Shown here: positions 1 through 9,184 of the stretch, piece after piece
How positions within the stretch are numbered: the first letter of the stretch is position 1
How the letters are laid out: each line of letters opens with the position of its first letter
Assembly (NCBI GenBank): GCA_934183165.1
Contig: CAKPRZ010000001.1
Span: 62,001 to 126,000 of the forward strand
Direction: 5' to 3'
Origin: an uncultured Bacilli bacterium
GTDB lineage: Bacteria; Bacillota_I; Bacilli_A; RF39; UBA660
Length of the DNA stretch: 64,000 nt
Made by a program: the position numbers and the translations under genes
Notes under the pieces: generated by a model
Told to the model about the DNA's origin: nothing
The model's input: the letters and a program-made list of their open reading frames with translations, nothing else
Databases searched by the model: none

Positions 1-294
1 ATTAAAAAAAGTGCAGTTTCCTCCAAACTTTCCTTGACAAGTAATACTTGTACCATTACTATCATTAAAGGTATACAATCCATTTGCTACAGGAGGTTCG
101 CCTGATAATTTAACCTCATCATACAACGTGTTAATCAAGTATATTTCTTCAGGATTATCATAATTTATAACTTTATTATACTTAGCTAATAGTGTAAAAA
201 AGTTTGCACCAATAAAAGTAAATATTCCTAAGATAAATACAGCTACCACGATAGCTTCAGCTAAAACGAATCCCTTTTTATTCATTTTTTTCAT
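1..294 (-). CDS. Type IV prepilin-like protein, cut by left edge
   Basis: The leftward frame is open from an ATG at 294 to the window edge, giving 98 residues with no stop. The N-terminus reads MKKMNKKGFVLAEAIVVA, a class III prepilin signal: basic leader, Gly before the cleavage point, then FVLAE with the conserved Glu at mature position 5, followed by about 20 hydrophobic residues. Such proteins are cut and methylated by a prepilin peptidase and assembled into a pilus, pseudopilus or competence filament. The visible mature part has two Cys in a short span near the edge. AAAGGA precedes the start. It is divergent from the GspE/PilB ATPase at 400, which supports a shared machine. The subtype (pilin, ComG-like or T2S-like) cannot be told. 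Confidence 0.8.
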   Translation of the reverse strand, partial: MKKMNKKGFVLAEAIVVAVFILGIFTFIGANFFTLLAKYNKVINYDNPEEIYLINTLYDEVKLSGEPPVANGLYTFNDSNGTSITCQGKFGGNCTFFN

Positions 295-399
295 GAAATA
301 TCATTCCTTTATTATTGATTATATCTATAAATTATTATATAATAAATTATAGTAAAATACTAGAATAAAAAGATAAAAGAAGATAAAGGGGTCACAAAT

Positions 400-1989
400 A
401 TGATTGAATACGATGTTGTAAACGTACCAATTGTTGATATTGTTAACCAAATTATTTTATATGCGTCAAAGAATCGTGCCAGTGATATTCACATGGACCC
501 TAAAGAGGATTCATTGTTAATTAGGATGCGAATTGATGGTGAATTAAAAAATCATACAGTTATTCCTAAAGCATATGAAAGAAATTTAATTACTAGGGTT
601 AAACTAATTTCTAATATGAATATTACTGAAACCAGATTACCTCAAGATGGTGCCATCAAAGGTAGAATTGAAGGTAGAGATTTAGATATGCGTGTTTCAG
701 TACTACCTACAAACGAAGGCGAAAAAGTAGTTATTCGTATTCTTGATTATTCAAAAAGTTTAAGTGGAATTGAATCACTTGGCTTTTCAGAAAAAAACCT
801 AACATTACTTAAAAAAATGTTAAGTGTACCAAATGGAATTATTTTAGTAACAGGTGCTACTGGATCTGGTAAAAGTACTACTACCTACTCCATGTTACAA
901 GAGTTAAACAAAGAAAACGTTAATATAATAACAGTCGAAGATCCAATTGAAATGAATATTGAAGGTATCAACCAAGTACAAGTTAATAGTGAAATTGGTC
1001 TTACGTTCGCGGCTGTTTTAAGATCTATTTTAAGACAAGATCCTAATATAATATTAATAGGAGAAATTCGTGATTCTGAAACTGCGCAAATCGCAGTACG
1101 TGCATCAATAACTGGTCACTTAGTTTTATCTACACTACATACAAATAATTCTTTAAGTACAATTGAAAGACTTTTAGATATGGATGTTGAAAGATATTTA
1201 CTATCAAGTGCCTTAACCGGTATTATTTCACAGAAATTAGCGCGTAAGTTATGTCCACATTGCAGAATTCAAAGAGCTGCTACCGAGTATGAGAAAGAAG
1301 TATTTAAACTTGTACTAAATAGAGATATTGATACAGTTTTTGATGCTGGGAAATGTGATAAATGTACAGATGGGTATTATGGAAGAATTGCAATTGAAGA
1401 AGTTTTGTATATTAATGATGAATTAAGAAGTGTAATTGCTAATCCAAATACAACAAAAGATGAATTAAAGAAGCTTGTTTATACTAAAGATGTTACTACT
1501 CTTCTTGGAGATGGATTAGAAAAAATAATAAATGGTTATACTACATTTAATGAAATATTCAAATTAATTGAAGTCGACCTAGAGATGAAATCTCTTAGAG
1601 AAGCTGCTCAAAATAACAATATTATAGAATCTAAAGAAGTAGCTAAGCAAGCACCAACTGAACCAGAAATAATTATTGAAGAACCACAATCAATTAAAAA
1701 GCAGGAAGTAAAGATGGAACCTCAAGTTGATAGTAGGATTATGCCAAGTCTTGCACCAAACATGAATCCAACTTTTAACCCTAATCCAGGCCCTCCTGTA
1801 TTAGAACCAAATATTAATACTAATATACCTCAAAACAACGTCATTGATATTAATCCTAGTTATAACATTAACACTGTTCAACCAGACAAAATAACGTACA
1901 ATCCTGTTGATGAATATTTTAGAGGTGAAAATGTTAAACCTATTGTAGATATATATGATTTAGATAGTGGTGATAAAAGTAACTATTAA
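400..1989 (+). CDS. GspE/PilB/ComGA-type secretion ATPase with long C-terminal tail
   Basis: Cytoplasmic hexameric ATPase that powers assembly of type IV pilins, T2S pseudopilins or competence pili. Visible in order: N2-type domain (VNQIILYASKNRASDIHMDP), Walker A GATGSGKSTTT near residue 152, Asp box, Walker B ILIGEIRD, His box (HLVLSTLHTN) and a zinc-binding four-Cys motif (CPHC and CDKC) near 286-327. It lacks the N1/MshEN domain of long PilB proteins and so looks like the short ComGA form. From about residue 400 there is a 130-residue tail rich in Pro, Asn and Glu, unusual for the family and probably disordered. AAAGGGG precedes the ATG. The divergent prepilin at 1-294 is a likely substrate. 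Confidence 0.9.
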   Translation: MIEYDVVNVPIVDIVNQIILYASKNRASDIHMDPKEDSLLIRMRIDGELKNHTVIPKAYERNLITRVKLISNMNITETRLPQDGAIKGRIEGRDLDMRVSVLPTNEGEKVVIRILDYSKSLSGIESLGFSEKNLTLLKKMLSVPNGIILVTGATGSGKSTTTYSMLQELNKENVNIITVEDPIEMNIEGINQVQVNSEIGLTFAAVLRSILRQDPNIILIGEIRDSETAQIAVRASITGHLVLSTLHTNNSLSTIERLLDMDVERYLLSSALTGIISQKLARKLCPHCRIQRAATEYEKEVFKLVLNRDIDTVFDAGKCDKCTDGYYGRIAIEEVLYINDELRSVIANPNTTKDELKKLVYTKDVTTLLGDGLEKIINGYTTFNEIFKLIEVDLEMKSLREAAQNNNIIESKEVAKQAPTEPEIIIEEPQSIKKQEVKMEPQVDSRIMPSLAPNMNPTFNPNPGPPVLEPNINTNIPQNNVIDINPSYNINTVQPDKITYNPVDEYFRGENVKPIVDIYDLDSGDKSNY

Positions 1990-2042
1990 AAGAGTTATGA
2001 TTTTATGTTATTATAAATATACATAACATGAGGTGATAAATA

Positions 2043-2528
2043 ATGACAGCTAAAAACGACTTAATGAAACTCAAAAATAAATTGATTGAAAAAGAAACAT
2101 CAAGTAATGATTTATCAAAATATGATGAATATCTATCTAAAGCAAGTGAAATTGGTAAAATCATTGTCAATAAATGCTTAGCTCAAGATATTTACATAAA
2201 CACTCAAAAATTACAAAAACTATTAGTACTTGTACAAATAGAATGCATAAAAGATAGTGGATTCCCCCTATTTTCACAAAACATAGAATATTGGGAATGT
2301 GGTGTTGCGATTAAAGAAGTGGACAAGGAATTTAGACAATATGCATTGGGATTTAATAAATATTTAAATGAGAAAATTGTGTTACTATATTCAGAAATGC
2401 AATATATTGATAATATTATAAATCAATACGCTTCTCTTACACCGTATGATTTAAATGAATTATGTTTATTGAATAAAGATATTCTAATTCCATTTGCTAG
2501 TAAACAAAAATGTAAAATTTATAAATAA
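2043..2528 (+). CDS. Panacea-domain (DUF4065/SocA-like) protein
   Basis: 161-residue protein resembling the Panacea (DUF4065, SocA/GepA) fold: helical N-terminus, then the motif INTQKLQKLLVLVQIECIK, followed by an aromatic stretch (IEYWECGVAIKEVDKEF). Panacea domains serve as antitoxins or proteolysis adaptors in many toxin-antitoxin pairs and prophages. AGGTGA stands six bases before the ATG. It follows the ATPase gene by 53 bases on the same strand and ends at a terminator, so it may be co-transcribed. No partner toxin is adjacent; the next gene is convergent dTMP kinase. Family assignment is by motif recognition; the role here is unknown. Confidence 0.65.
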   Translation: MTAKNDLMKLKNKLIEKETSSNDLSKYDEYLSKASEIGKIIVNKCLAQDIYINTQKLQKLLVLVQIECIKDSGFPLFSQNIEYWECGVAIKEVDKEFRQYALGFNKYLNEKIVLLYSEMQYIDNIINQYASLTPYDLNELCLLNKDILIPFASKQKCKIYK

Positions 2529-2533
2529 GTACA

Positions 2534-2560
2534 AAAAAGCTATTCATAGCTTTTTATTTT
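2534..2560. terminator. Rho-independent terminator between convergent genes
   Basis: Inverted repeat AAAAAGCTAT/ATAGCTTTTT with a T-rich run on the plus side and an A-rich side that serves the minus strand. It lies between the Panacea gene and the convergent dTMP kinase gene. Confidence 0.75.
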
Positions 2561-2612
2561 TTCATAAAAAAAGAATGAATCAAAATTCATTCATAAAATC
2601 TTATAAAAACAA

Positions 2613-3284
2613 TTATTCTTTATCTAAAACAATTTTTAGAACATCATTATTAATTGATTCAATAGTTCTTATTCTATTATCTTCAATACAATTAATGTAT
2701 TTCCAATTATATAATTCTTTTAGTTCTAGATAACAAGCTTCTGCATGTCTTAAATGGTTTTCATCTTTTTCATGTTCATCTAACGCAGTTCTATTCTTTT
2801 TTAATTCTTTCGCATATTCATAAGGCATATGTAGAAAAATTGTAACATCTGGTTTTGGTAACTCCAATAGCCAATATTCTAATTTGTCAATCCATTGATA
2901 CATATTAAATCTTTCATCTTTATCATTAATTTTACTACCTTGATGAGCCAAATTAGAAGTCGTATAGCGATCCAATATAACATAATAGCCTTTTTCTAAA
3001 TAATCATTGACAGTTGAAATATTATATTTTCTATCAGCTGCATAATATAACGATGCTATCTTAGGATCTACATTCACAGCTCCTTCTGTGAAATATGATT
3101 TACATATTTCTGGTTTACCTAAGTATGGTCCCCCCACTATTTTTCCTGTTGGTGTATCATATCTTGGAAAATCAATCCTAATGCATTGGTAATTAAGCGA
3201 TTTTAATCTTGCTTCTAATAACTCTGTTTGCGTTTGTTTTCCGCTACAATCAGTTCCTTCAATAACTATTAACTTACCTTTCAT
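2613..3284 (-). CDS. tmk: dTMP kinase (thymidylate kinase) family
   Basis: Phosphorylates dTMP to dTDP with ATP. The P-loop GTDCSGKQTQ is at residues 10-19, the substrate motif DFPRYDTPTG follows, then LDRYTTSNLAHQ (DR[YF] motif) and a C-terminal LID/helical part. Length (223) is slightly above the usual 205-215. The IDFPRYDTPTGKIV stretch is closer to the thymidylate kinase variants seen in some Firmicutes and eukaryotes than to E. coli Tmk. It is the last gene of the unit HD hydrolase-thyA-folA-tmk, starting one base after the folA stop, which places dTMP synthesis and its next step together. AAAGGTGAT precedes the ATG. Confidence 0.85.
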   Translation of the reverse strand: MKGKLIVIEGTDCSGKQTQTELLEARLKSLNYQCIRIDFPRYDTPTGKIVGGPYLGKPEICKSYFTEGAVNVDPKIASLYYAADRKYNISTVNDYLEKGYYVILDRYTTSNLAHQGSKINDKDERFNMYQWIDKLEYWLLELPKPDVTIFLHMPYEYAKELKKNRTALDEHEKDENHLRHAEACYLELKELYNWKYINCIEDNRIRTIESINNDVLKIVLDKE

Positions 3285-3285
3285 A

Positions 3286-3771
3286 TTACATCACCTTTTT
3301 TGTATATTCTACATGGCTATATTTAATTCCATCATACTCATGTGTTGAAATTATTTTTTTCTGCCAATCATTATGATTAAATTTTGGAAAGAATCTATCC
3401 GCATCATTGTATTGTTTATCAATTTCAGTTATATACATCTTATCAACATAATTTATAAATAATTTATATATTGCTTCTCCTCCAATTATTACAATTTCCT
3501 CTTCTCTGTTAGTCAAATCATTTAAAAGTTTATTAAAATCCTTATAGACTATAACTTCTTTAGGAAACTCATAATCATCAAGTGTTAAAACAATATGTTT
3601 TCTATTTGGTAATACCTTTGGCAAAGAATAAAATGTATTACTTCCCATAACAATTGTCTTGTTAAGTGTTTTTTCTTTAAAGAATTGCAAATCCTCGGGA
3701 ATATTCCAAAGTAAACTATTGTTTTTTCCTATTTCATTATTTTTACCTACCGCTACTATAAGTGTTAACAT
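3286..3771 (-). CDS. folA: Dihydrofolate reductase
   Basis: Reduces dihydrofolate to tetrahydrofolate with NADPH, recycling the folate that ThyA oxidises. Residues match the family: IVAVGKNNEIGKNNSLLWNIP at the start, Trp22 and catalytic Asp27 in WNIPEDL, KTIVMGSNTF for NADPH binding, VLPNRKHIVLT, and IIGGEAIYKLF near residue 100. Length 161 is standard. It is two bases downstream of thyA and one base upstream of tmk, so the three genes are almost certainly one transcript. A ribosome site GCGAGG overlaps the thyA end. Confidence 0.95.
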   Translation of the reverse strand: MLTLIVAVGKNNEIGKNNSLLWNIPEDLQFFKEKTLNKTIVMGSNTFYSLPKVLPNRKHIVLTLDDYEFPKEVIVYKDFNKLLNDLTNREEEIVIIGGEAIYKLFINYVDKMYITEIDKQYNDADRFFPKFNHNDWQKKIISTHEYDGIKYSHVEYTKKVM

Positions 3772-3773
3772 AT

Positions 3774-4673
3774 TTACCTCGCTATATCAAAGTGAATTGG
3801 TCCCATATCTTCATAATCTTTAACTTTTATATCAAGACAATCCTTTGAATTATCAAATTCAAAGAAATCTTTAATATCTTTATTTATCCATAATGTTGGT
3901 GCTTTTAAATGACCTTTTTCATCAAATCTTTTAATTTGTTCCTCAATCCCAGAAATTTGATTTGTATATATATGAGCATCTTTAATACTCCAATCAATTG
4001 TACCTGGTTTTAGTCCAGTTACTTGTGCAATTAAACATAATAGTGTTGCATATTGAGTAACATTAAAAGGAAGTCCCAAAGGAACATCACAACTTCTTTG
4101 ATGTACCCAAATATTAATCTTTCCATCCGTAACATCCCATTCACTACTCCATACACAAGAAGGCAAAACAGCAGTAGACAAATAATCGTTCTGCCAAAGA
4201 GACATTACCATTCTACGATCACTACTATTATTTTTTAAGGTATCAATCAAGGTTTGAGTCATGTTGAACTTTTTTACAATATATCCATATGCTGTCCCTA
4301 TAGTATGTGCAAATGATATATCAAATTTTTTCTTAACAAGTTCTTTTTTCTTTTTACCATTTTCAAAAGTTAGTTGTTCTGCTTGCCAATAACCATCTTT
4401 ATCAATTTCCCATTCATCCCAAATATGTACATTTCTCTCTTGTAACCATCTAACATCATTTGATTGGGCTTGATATATCCAAAGCATTTCTAAAATTGCT
4501 TGCCTAAAATACAATCTTTTTGTAGTTAAAACCGGGAATTCTTCTGAAAGATCAAAATGTAGATGATATGATGGTATCTTAACGGAGTCAATTCCTGTTC
4601 TATTTTCTACTCTTTTTCCATCTTTTAATATTTTCTTGCAAAGTTTTATATATTCAACATCCCATTTAGACAT
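3774..4673 (-). CDS. thyA: Thymidylate synthase (ThyA type)
   Basis: Methylates dUMP to dTMP using methylene-tetrahydrofolate. Seen: phosphate Arg in ENRTGIDS (Arg25), the Arg pair DRRMV at 152-155, the catalytic Cys173 in VLPSCVWSSEWD, HQRSCDVPLGLPFN (191-204) and the nucleotide motif DAHIY. 299 residues, a little longer than E. coli ThyA because of an insert near 90-120, as in the longer Bacillota/phage type. The active-site context LPSCVW differs from the PPCH of E. coli and is typical of that group. Located three bases after an HD-hydrolase gene and just before folA. Confidence 0.95.
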   Translation of the reverse strand: MSKWDVEYIKLCKKILKDGKRVENRTGIDSVKIPSYHLHFDLSEEFPVLTTKRLYFRQAILEMLWIYQAQSNDVRWLQERNVHIWDEWEIDKDGYWQAEQLTFENGKKKKELVKKKFDISFAHTIGTAYGYIVKKFNMTQTLIDTLKNNSSDRRMVMSLWQNDYLSTAVLPSCVWSSEWDVTDGKINIWVHQRSCDVPLGLPFNVTQYATLLCLIAQVTGLKPGTIDWSIKDAHIYTNQISGIEEQIKRFDEKGHLKAPTLWINKDIKDFFEFDNSKDCLDIKVKDYEDMGPIHFDIAR

Positions 4674-4676
4674 ATT

Positions 4677-5261
4677 TTACTCCTCTACAATATTATTATT
4701 TTCATCAAAGTTTAATAACAATACTTTTCTACTGGCTAAATAATCACACATATGAACAAAGTTCTGATATTTATTTTTTGGTATTGGTAGAACTTCATTA
4801 CCATCAAAATCTTTATTCCAAACACCCATATGTGACACTATGACATTACACATAAAATCTATATTTTCATCATTCATACCTAAATTTTTTCTATTTTCTT
4901 TTACATACTGTGCTGCTAGAAGAGGATGTTCTACTTTTGTATATTTACTCTTTTCTTTTCCTGATTTTAATCCATCATGTATCATAAGAGCCATCAACAT
5001 TAATTCCTTTTCTTCTTCAGTATATTTATCACCAATTAAAGGATCACTCAATAATTCATAGGCAATTCTAACTGCTGCTTTAGTATGTCTCAATAATCCA
5101 CCTTCACCAGTTGCATACTTAGGGTGATATTTTCCTGTAGATGATGCCGGAACTTCAAAAAAGTAATCTGGTAATCCATCAATTAAATAACAGATGTCTG
5201 CTTTTAAGGTTTTATCTTTTATATATGACAATTCTTTTTCAAACTTTTCTACTTTATTCAT
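4677..5261 (-). CDS. HD-domain phosphohydrolase
   Basis: 194-residue metal-dependent phosphohydrolase. GEGGLLRHT gives the first metal His, MIHDGLKSG the HD pair, VEHPLLAAQYV and VSHMGVW later His ligands. The exact substrate is not visible. Its place as first gene of the thyA-folA-tmk group, with a three-base gap, suggests a nucleotide or nucleic-acid substrate; that is inference. A GGAGG stands before the ATG. HD proteins of this shape also occur as YhaM-like nuclease domains, but no OB domain is present. Confidence 0.7.
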   Translation of the reverse strand: MNKVEKFEKELSYIKDKTLKADICYLIDGLPDYFFEVPASSTGKYHPKYATGEGGLLRHTKAAVRIAYELLSDPLIGDKYTEEEKELMLMALMIHDGLKSGKEKSKYTKVEHPLLAAQYVKENRKNLGMNDENIDFMCNVIVSHMGVWNKDFDGNEVLPIPKNKYQNFVHMCDYLASRKVLLLNFDENNNIVEE

Positions 5262-5310
5262 ATATCCTCCACTACAACAATATTATATCATATCAAACAC
5301 TTGTTTGCAA

Positions 5311-6396
5311 TTAAACAATAATAAAATTTAACAAAATATTATTAGATACATACAATTTATCTTTTGGAATATAGATATAATCATCATCTTCCATAAGTAA
5401 TTTTTGTTCTAATAATGAATTAATATCGAATACATCTTCTACATTTTTATTAAACTTTAATTTGAACTTTGATTTCGATATACCTTCCATTTTTCTTAAA
5501 CCACAAATAAGTTCTTCTTCCATCTTTGTTTTAGTATCTATGTATTCTCTATAAAGTATAGTATCACCTTTAAGATATTTAGTAATACTCCTTGTATTAG
5601 TATATCTACTACTATCTACATAACCAGATGCCCCAAGTCCAAAGCCATAATATTCTTCGTTATTCCAGTAATTTAAATTATGTTTAGATGCTTTTCCATC
5701 TCTACTAAAATTACTTATTTCATAGTGATCATATCCCATATTTTCCAATACATCAATTATATGATAATACATTTTATTTTCCAACTCTTCATCTATAGGA
5801 TGATATTCATCAATATATAATTTTGTATTCTTTTCAAGTATTAAAGAATAAATAGAGACATGATCAACATCTAATTTTTTTATTAAATTAAGGTCCTTAT
5901 CTAAATCATCAATAGTTTCACCATTAAAGCCATACATAAGATCAACACTAATATTACTAAAATATCTTTTGCATAAGCGAATTTTATTCATAATATCTAT
6001 TTCATTATTTTTACGATTTAATAGTTTAAAATATTTATCATTTATTGTTTCTATTCCTACACTTATTCTATTTATTCCATATGATTTAATTAATTTTAAT
6101 TTTTCTTCTGTTACATCTTCTATATTAAATTCCATCGTAAATTCTAAATTCTTACTTAAATTAAAATCTTTTATTATACTAAATAATTCTTTTAATTGAT
6201 AAATATTGAGTGACGATGGAGTTCCCCCACCTATATAAATTGTTTCTAATTCATCTTTTTTATAATTATTTATAATTTCCTCTTTAAGTTTTTTTAAATA
6301 TTTATTAACTGTATTTTCATTATAAAAGATTTTACAAAAGTCGCAATAAGAACAAATATTTCTACAAAACGGTATATGTATATACATGCTTTTCAT
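5311..6396 (-). CDS. hemW: HemW-like radical SAM protein
   Basis: Radical SAM protein of the HemN/HemW family. The cluster motif CRNICSYCDFC (Cys11, 15, 18) matches the HemW-type CxxxCxxCDF, followed by IYIGGGTPSSL and, later, HYEISNF. Length 361 fits HemW, a heme chaperone, rather than the 450-residue coproporphyrinogen dehydrogenase HemN. No heme biosynthesis gene is in the window. Its ATG overlaps the stop of the upstream HTH gene (TAATG), implying translational coupling. A lepA-hemW link is common in Bacillota, and here two small HTH genes lie between them. Confidence 0.88.
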   Translation of the reverse strand: MKSMYIHIPFCRNICSYCDFCKIFYNENTVNKYLKKLKEEIINNYKKDELETIYIGGGTPSSLNIYQLKELFSIIKDFNLSKNLEFTMEFNIEDVTEEKLKLIKSYGINRISVGIETINDKYFKLLNRKNNEIDIMNKIRLCKRYFSNISVDLMYGFNGETIDDLDKDLNLIKKLDVDHVSIYSLILEKNTKLYIDEYHPIDEELENKMYYHIIDVLENMGYDHYEISNFSRDGKASKHNLNYWNNEEYYGFGLGASGYVDSSRYTNTRSITKYLKGDTILYREYIDTKTKMEEELICGLRKMEGISKSKFKLKFNKNVEDVFDINSLLEQKLLMEDDDYIYIPKDKLYVSNNILLNFIIV

Positions 6397-6854
6397 TATC
6401 TTCTTTTATTTCCTGGTTTATGTGAATCAAGTACACAAGATAATTCTTCATACAACTCGTCTCCAATTCTATCTTTTGATAGATTATCTTTTATAGTTGA
6501 TTTAGGAATACCACTTTTATGTTCTAATTGTCTAAGGCTCAAATCTTTATCAATTATATCTCTTGCTAAACTTGCTGCTGTTTCGCTATCAAAGGAAAAA
6601 GATTTTCCAATACGCACATTACTTATGGTACTTGGTTTACCATTCATTCCACCTTTTATAGCACCTCTAATCAGGTTTTTTTCTTTTTTTTCATTTACCA
6701 ATTTGTATTTATCTGGACATATTTCTTCTAGTTTTTTCATATGTACTTGAAAACTTTTTTTGCATATTCCAAAGTGATTCGCAGCATCACTCATAGTTAC
6801 ATCATTATTTAAATAATAATCCGCTTCACTTATTATATTTTCATTTTTTCTCAT
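6396..6854 (-). CDS. Double helix-turn-helix protein, SpoIIID-like C-terminal half
   Basis: 152 residues with two HTH units. The first is MSDAANHFGICKKSFQVHMKKL near residues 20-42; the second, SLRQLEHKSGIPKSTIKDNL, is followed by a helix and DSHK, a pattern like SpoIIID (TVRVIAKEFGVSKSTVHKDL ... DYHK). A basic linker, rich in Lys, Gly and Asn, lies between. It is a paralogue of the next gene (6867-7295) and overlaps hemW by one base. Probably DNA-binding; target and role unknown. Similarity to SpoIIID is recalled by eye, not by search. Confidence 0.6.
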   Translation of the reverse strand: MRKNENIISEADYYLNNDVTMSDAANHFGICKKSFQVHMKKLEEICPDKYKLVNEKKEKNLIRGAIKGGMNGKPSTISNVRIGKSFSFDSETAASLARDIIDKDLSLRQLEHKSGIPKSTIKDNLSKDRIGDELYEELSCVLDSHKPGNKRR

Positions 6855-6866
6855 AACTACCTCTAA

Positions 6867-7295
6867 TTATTTTTTGCCTGATTTTTTATTTTGTTCATAA
6901 TTATTTACAACTTTGTGATATAGTTCACTACCTAATATGTCTTCAGTAAAATTGTTATATATAGTTGCTACTGAAACATTAGTCACCTGTTGTAAATCTC
7001 TTAGTGTATAATTGTTTTCTACCATTTCATTTGCTAATGATATGATTTCGTCTTGTTGTAGTTTTTTATTACCTAAGTTTCCACTTGTTGCTTTACTTTT
7101 ATACCAGTTTTCCCTTTTCTTTTCATCAACTAATTTTTGAGCTTTTTCGCCTAATTTAATAGATTTTTCTCCATTAAAATATCTAACTAATGAAGTTTTT
7201 GATATGCCATAATCAACTGCCAACTTTGATAATGGAGTCCCCGTTTGGCAATATATCATTGCCATTTCACTTAATATTTTGTCTGTTACTTTCAT
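6867..7295 (-). CDS. Double helix-turn-helix protein, paralogue of its neighbour
   Basis: 142 residues with the same plan as 6396-6854: an HTH near the start (PLSKLAVDYGISKTSLVRYF), a basic linker containing NLGNKK, then a second HTH (TLRDLQQVTNVSVATIYNNF) and a C-terminal helix ending in Lys-rich residues. The spacing of the two HTH units matches its neighbour, so the pair arose by gene duplication of an already duplicated unit. It lies eight bases after lepA and twelve before its paralogue. Likely a DNA-binding protein of unknown target; possibly a developmental or sporulation-derived regulator. Confidence 0.6.
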   Translation of the reverse strand: MKVTDKILSEMAMIYCQTGTPLSKLAVDYGISKTSLVRYFNGEKSIKLGEKAQKLVDEKKRENWYKSKATSGNLGNKKLQQDEIISLANEMVENNYTLRDLQQVTNVSVATIYNNFTEDILGSELYHKVVNNYEQNKKSGKK

Positions 7296-7303
7296 AAACT
7301 CTC

Positions 7304-9106
7304 CTACTTCTCATTATCCATACTTAATACACTCATGAATGCCTCTTGTGGCAATTCAACACTACCTATTTGTTTCATTTTCTTTTTTCCCTCTTTTTGT
7401 TTTTCAAGAAGTTTTCTTTTTCTAGTAATATCTCCACCATAGCATTTTGCTAAAACATCTTTCCTTAATGCTTTAACAGTTGATCTTGCTATGATATGTG
7501 AACCAATTGCTGCCTGTATTGGAATTTCAAACATTTGTCTTGGAATTGATTTTTTTAATTGTTCAACAACACTTTTACCTCTTTGATAAGCAAAATCTTT
7601 ATGTACAATTACACTCAATGCATCAATAACTTCTCCATTTAACAAAATATCCATTTTAACAAGCTTACTAGGCCTATTACCAATTAGATCATAATCAAAA
7701 GATGCATATCCTTTCGTGTATGACTTTAACTTATCAAAAAAGTCATATACTATCTCCGAAAGTGGCAATTCATAATGAATATTAACCCTAGTTGGATCAA
7801 TATATTCCATACTTACATAGTTCCCTCTTTTATCTTGACAAAGTTCCATTATTGATCCAATATATTCGCTCGGTGTAAATATATTAGTTTTGATAAATGG
7901 TTCTCTAATTTCAGTTATATAGCCTGGATCTGGCAATTTACTAGGCGCATCAACCATAACAACATCTTTATTTGTTAACACTACTTCGTATACAACAGAT
8001 GGCGCTGTGGTAATTAAATCTATATTAAATTCCCTAGTAATTCGCTCCTTTATTATATCAAGATGCAATAATCCAAGAAAGCCGCATCTAAATCCAAAGC
8101 CTAATGCTGTTGATGTTTCTGGTTCGAATACTAAAGAAGCATCATTTAATTTTAACTTTCCAAGAGCTTCTCTTAATTCTTCGAATTTTGTTGACTCTAT
8201 TGGATAAAGTCCGCAAAAAACCATTGATTTCATAGGTTTATACCCTGGAAGAGCTAAAGAAGCAGGATTGTTTTCTAGTGTTATTGTATCACCAACTTTT
8301 ACATCCGAAATATTTTTAATACTAGCAACAACAAAACCAACTTCACCAGACTCTAACATATTTTTAGAGACTTCTTTGGGTGTGTTTATTAGAAGTTCTG
8401 TAACTTCGTATGTAGCAGATGTTTGCATAAATTTAATTTTATCTCCTACTTTTAAGTTACCATTAACAATTCTCGCTGATACTATAACACCTCTATATGC
8501 ATCAAACACACTATCGAAAATTAATGCTTGGAGTTTATCTTTATTATTTCCTTTAGGTGCCGGTACTCTTTCTACAATAGCATTAACTAATTTCTTAATA
8601 CCTACTCCTGTTTTTGCACTAGTAAGAATAATTTCATCCTCATCAAAACCAATAACATCCATAAGCTCTTTTTTTACTTTTTCTATATCAGCATTTGGCA
8701 AATCTATTTTATTAATAACAGGAATTATGGTTAAGTTATTTTCCATGGCTAAATAAAGATTTGCTAAAGTTTGAGCCTCTATTCCCTGTGCTGCATCTAC
8801 AACTAAAATAGCACCTTCACATGCTGCCAAGCTTCTAGATACTTCATAAGAAAAATCAACATGTCCTGGAGTATCAATTAAATTAAGCAAATAATCTTCA
8901 TTATTATAATTGTACTTTAATGATGCTGTATTTAATTTTATTGTAATACCTCTTTCTCTTTCAATATCCATGCTGTCCAAGAATTGATCTTTTGCTTCTC
9001 TCTTACTAAGAGCATTAGTAACCTCTAAAATTCTATCGGCAATAGTACTTTTACCATGATCTATATGTGCTATAATACAAAAATTTCTAATATTTTCCTG
9101 TTTCAT
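7304..9106 (-). CDS. lepA: Elongation factor 4 (LepA), back-translocating GTPase
   Basis: Translational GTPase acting on stalled ribosomes. 600 residues, standard length. G1 AHIDHGKST (13-21), G2 region ERGITIKL, G3 DTPGHVDF, G4 NKID, then domain II, EF-G-like domains III and V, and the LepA-specific C-terminal domain with [20 protein letters not shown], which is diagnostic and absent from TypA or EF-G. AAGGTGG precedes the ATG. First gene of the run lepA, HTH, HTH, hemW, and perhaps the folate genes beyond. Confidence 0.97.
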   Translation of the reverse strand: MKQENIRNFCIIAHIDHGKSTIADRILEVTNALSKREAKDQFLDSMDIERERGITIKLNTASLKYNYNNEDYLLNLIDTPGHVDFSYEVSRSLAACEGAILVVDAAQGIEAQTLANLYLAMENNLTIIPVINKIDLPNADIEKVKKELMDVIGFDEDEIILTSAKTGVGIKKLVNAIVERVPAPKGNNKDKLQALIFDSVFDAYRGVIVSARIVNGNLKVGDKIKFMQTSATYEVTELLINTPKEVSKNMLESGEVGFVVASIKNISDVKVGDTITLENNPASLALPGYKPMKSMVFCGLYPIESTKFEELREALGKLKLNDASLVFEPETSTALGFGFRCGFLGLLHLDIIKERITREFNIDLITTAPSVVYEVVLTNKDVVMVDAPSKLPDPGYITEIREPFIKTNIFTPSEYIGSIMELCQDKRGNYVSMEYIDPTRVNIHYELPLSEIVYDFFDKLKSYTKGYASFDYDLIGNRPSKLVKMDILLNGEVIDALSVIVHKDFAYQRGKSVVEQLKKSIPRQMFEIPIQAAIGSHIIARSTVKALRKDVLAKCYGGDITRKRKLLEKQKEGKKKMKQIGSVELPQEAFMSVLSMDNEK

Positions 9107-9140
9107 TTTACCACCTTGATTTATTTTATCATAAATTTAT

Positions 9141-9176
9141 AAAAGAAAAAAGGTTATAGAAAAAATCTATAACCTT
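9141..9176 (-). terminator. Terminator after the Asn-rich envelope protein gene
   Basis: Perfect 11-bp inverted repeat AAGGTTATAGA/TCTATAACCTT with a five-base loop. Read leftward it is followed by TTTTTCTTTT. It ends the transcript of 9185-11713 and separates it from lepA. Confidence 0.9.
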
Positions 9177-9184
9177 AATTGAAT

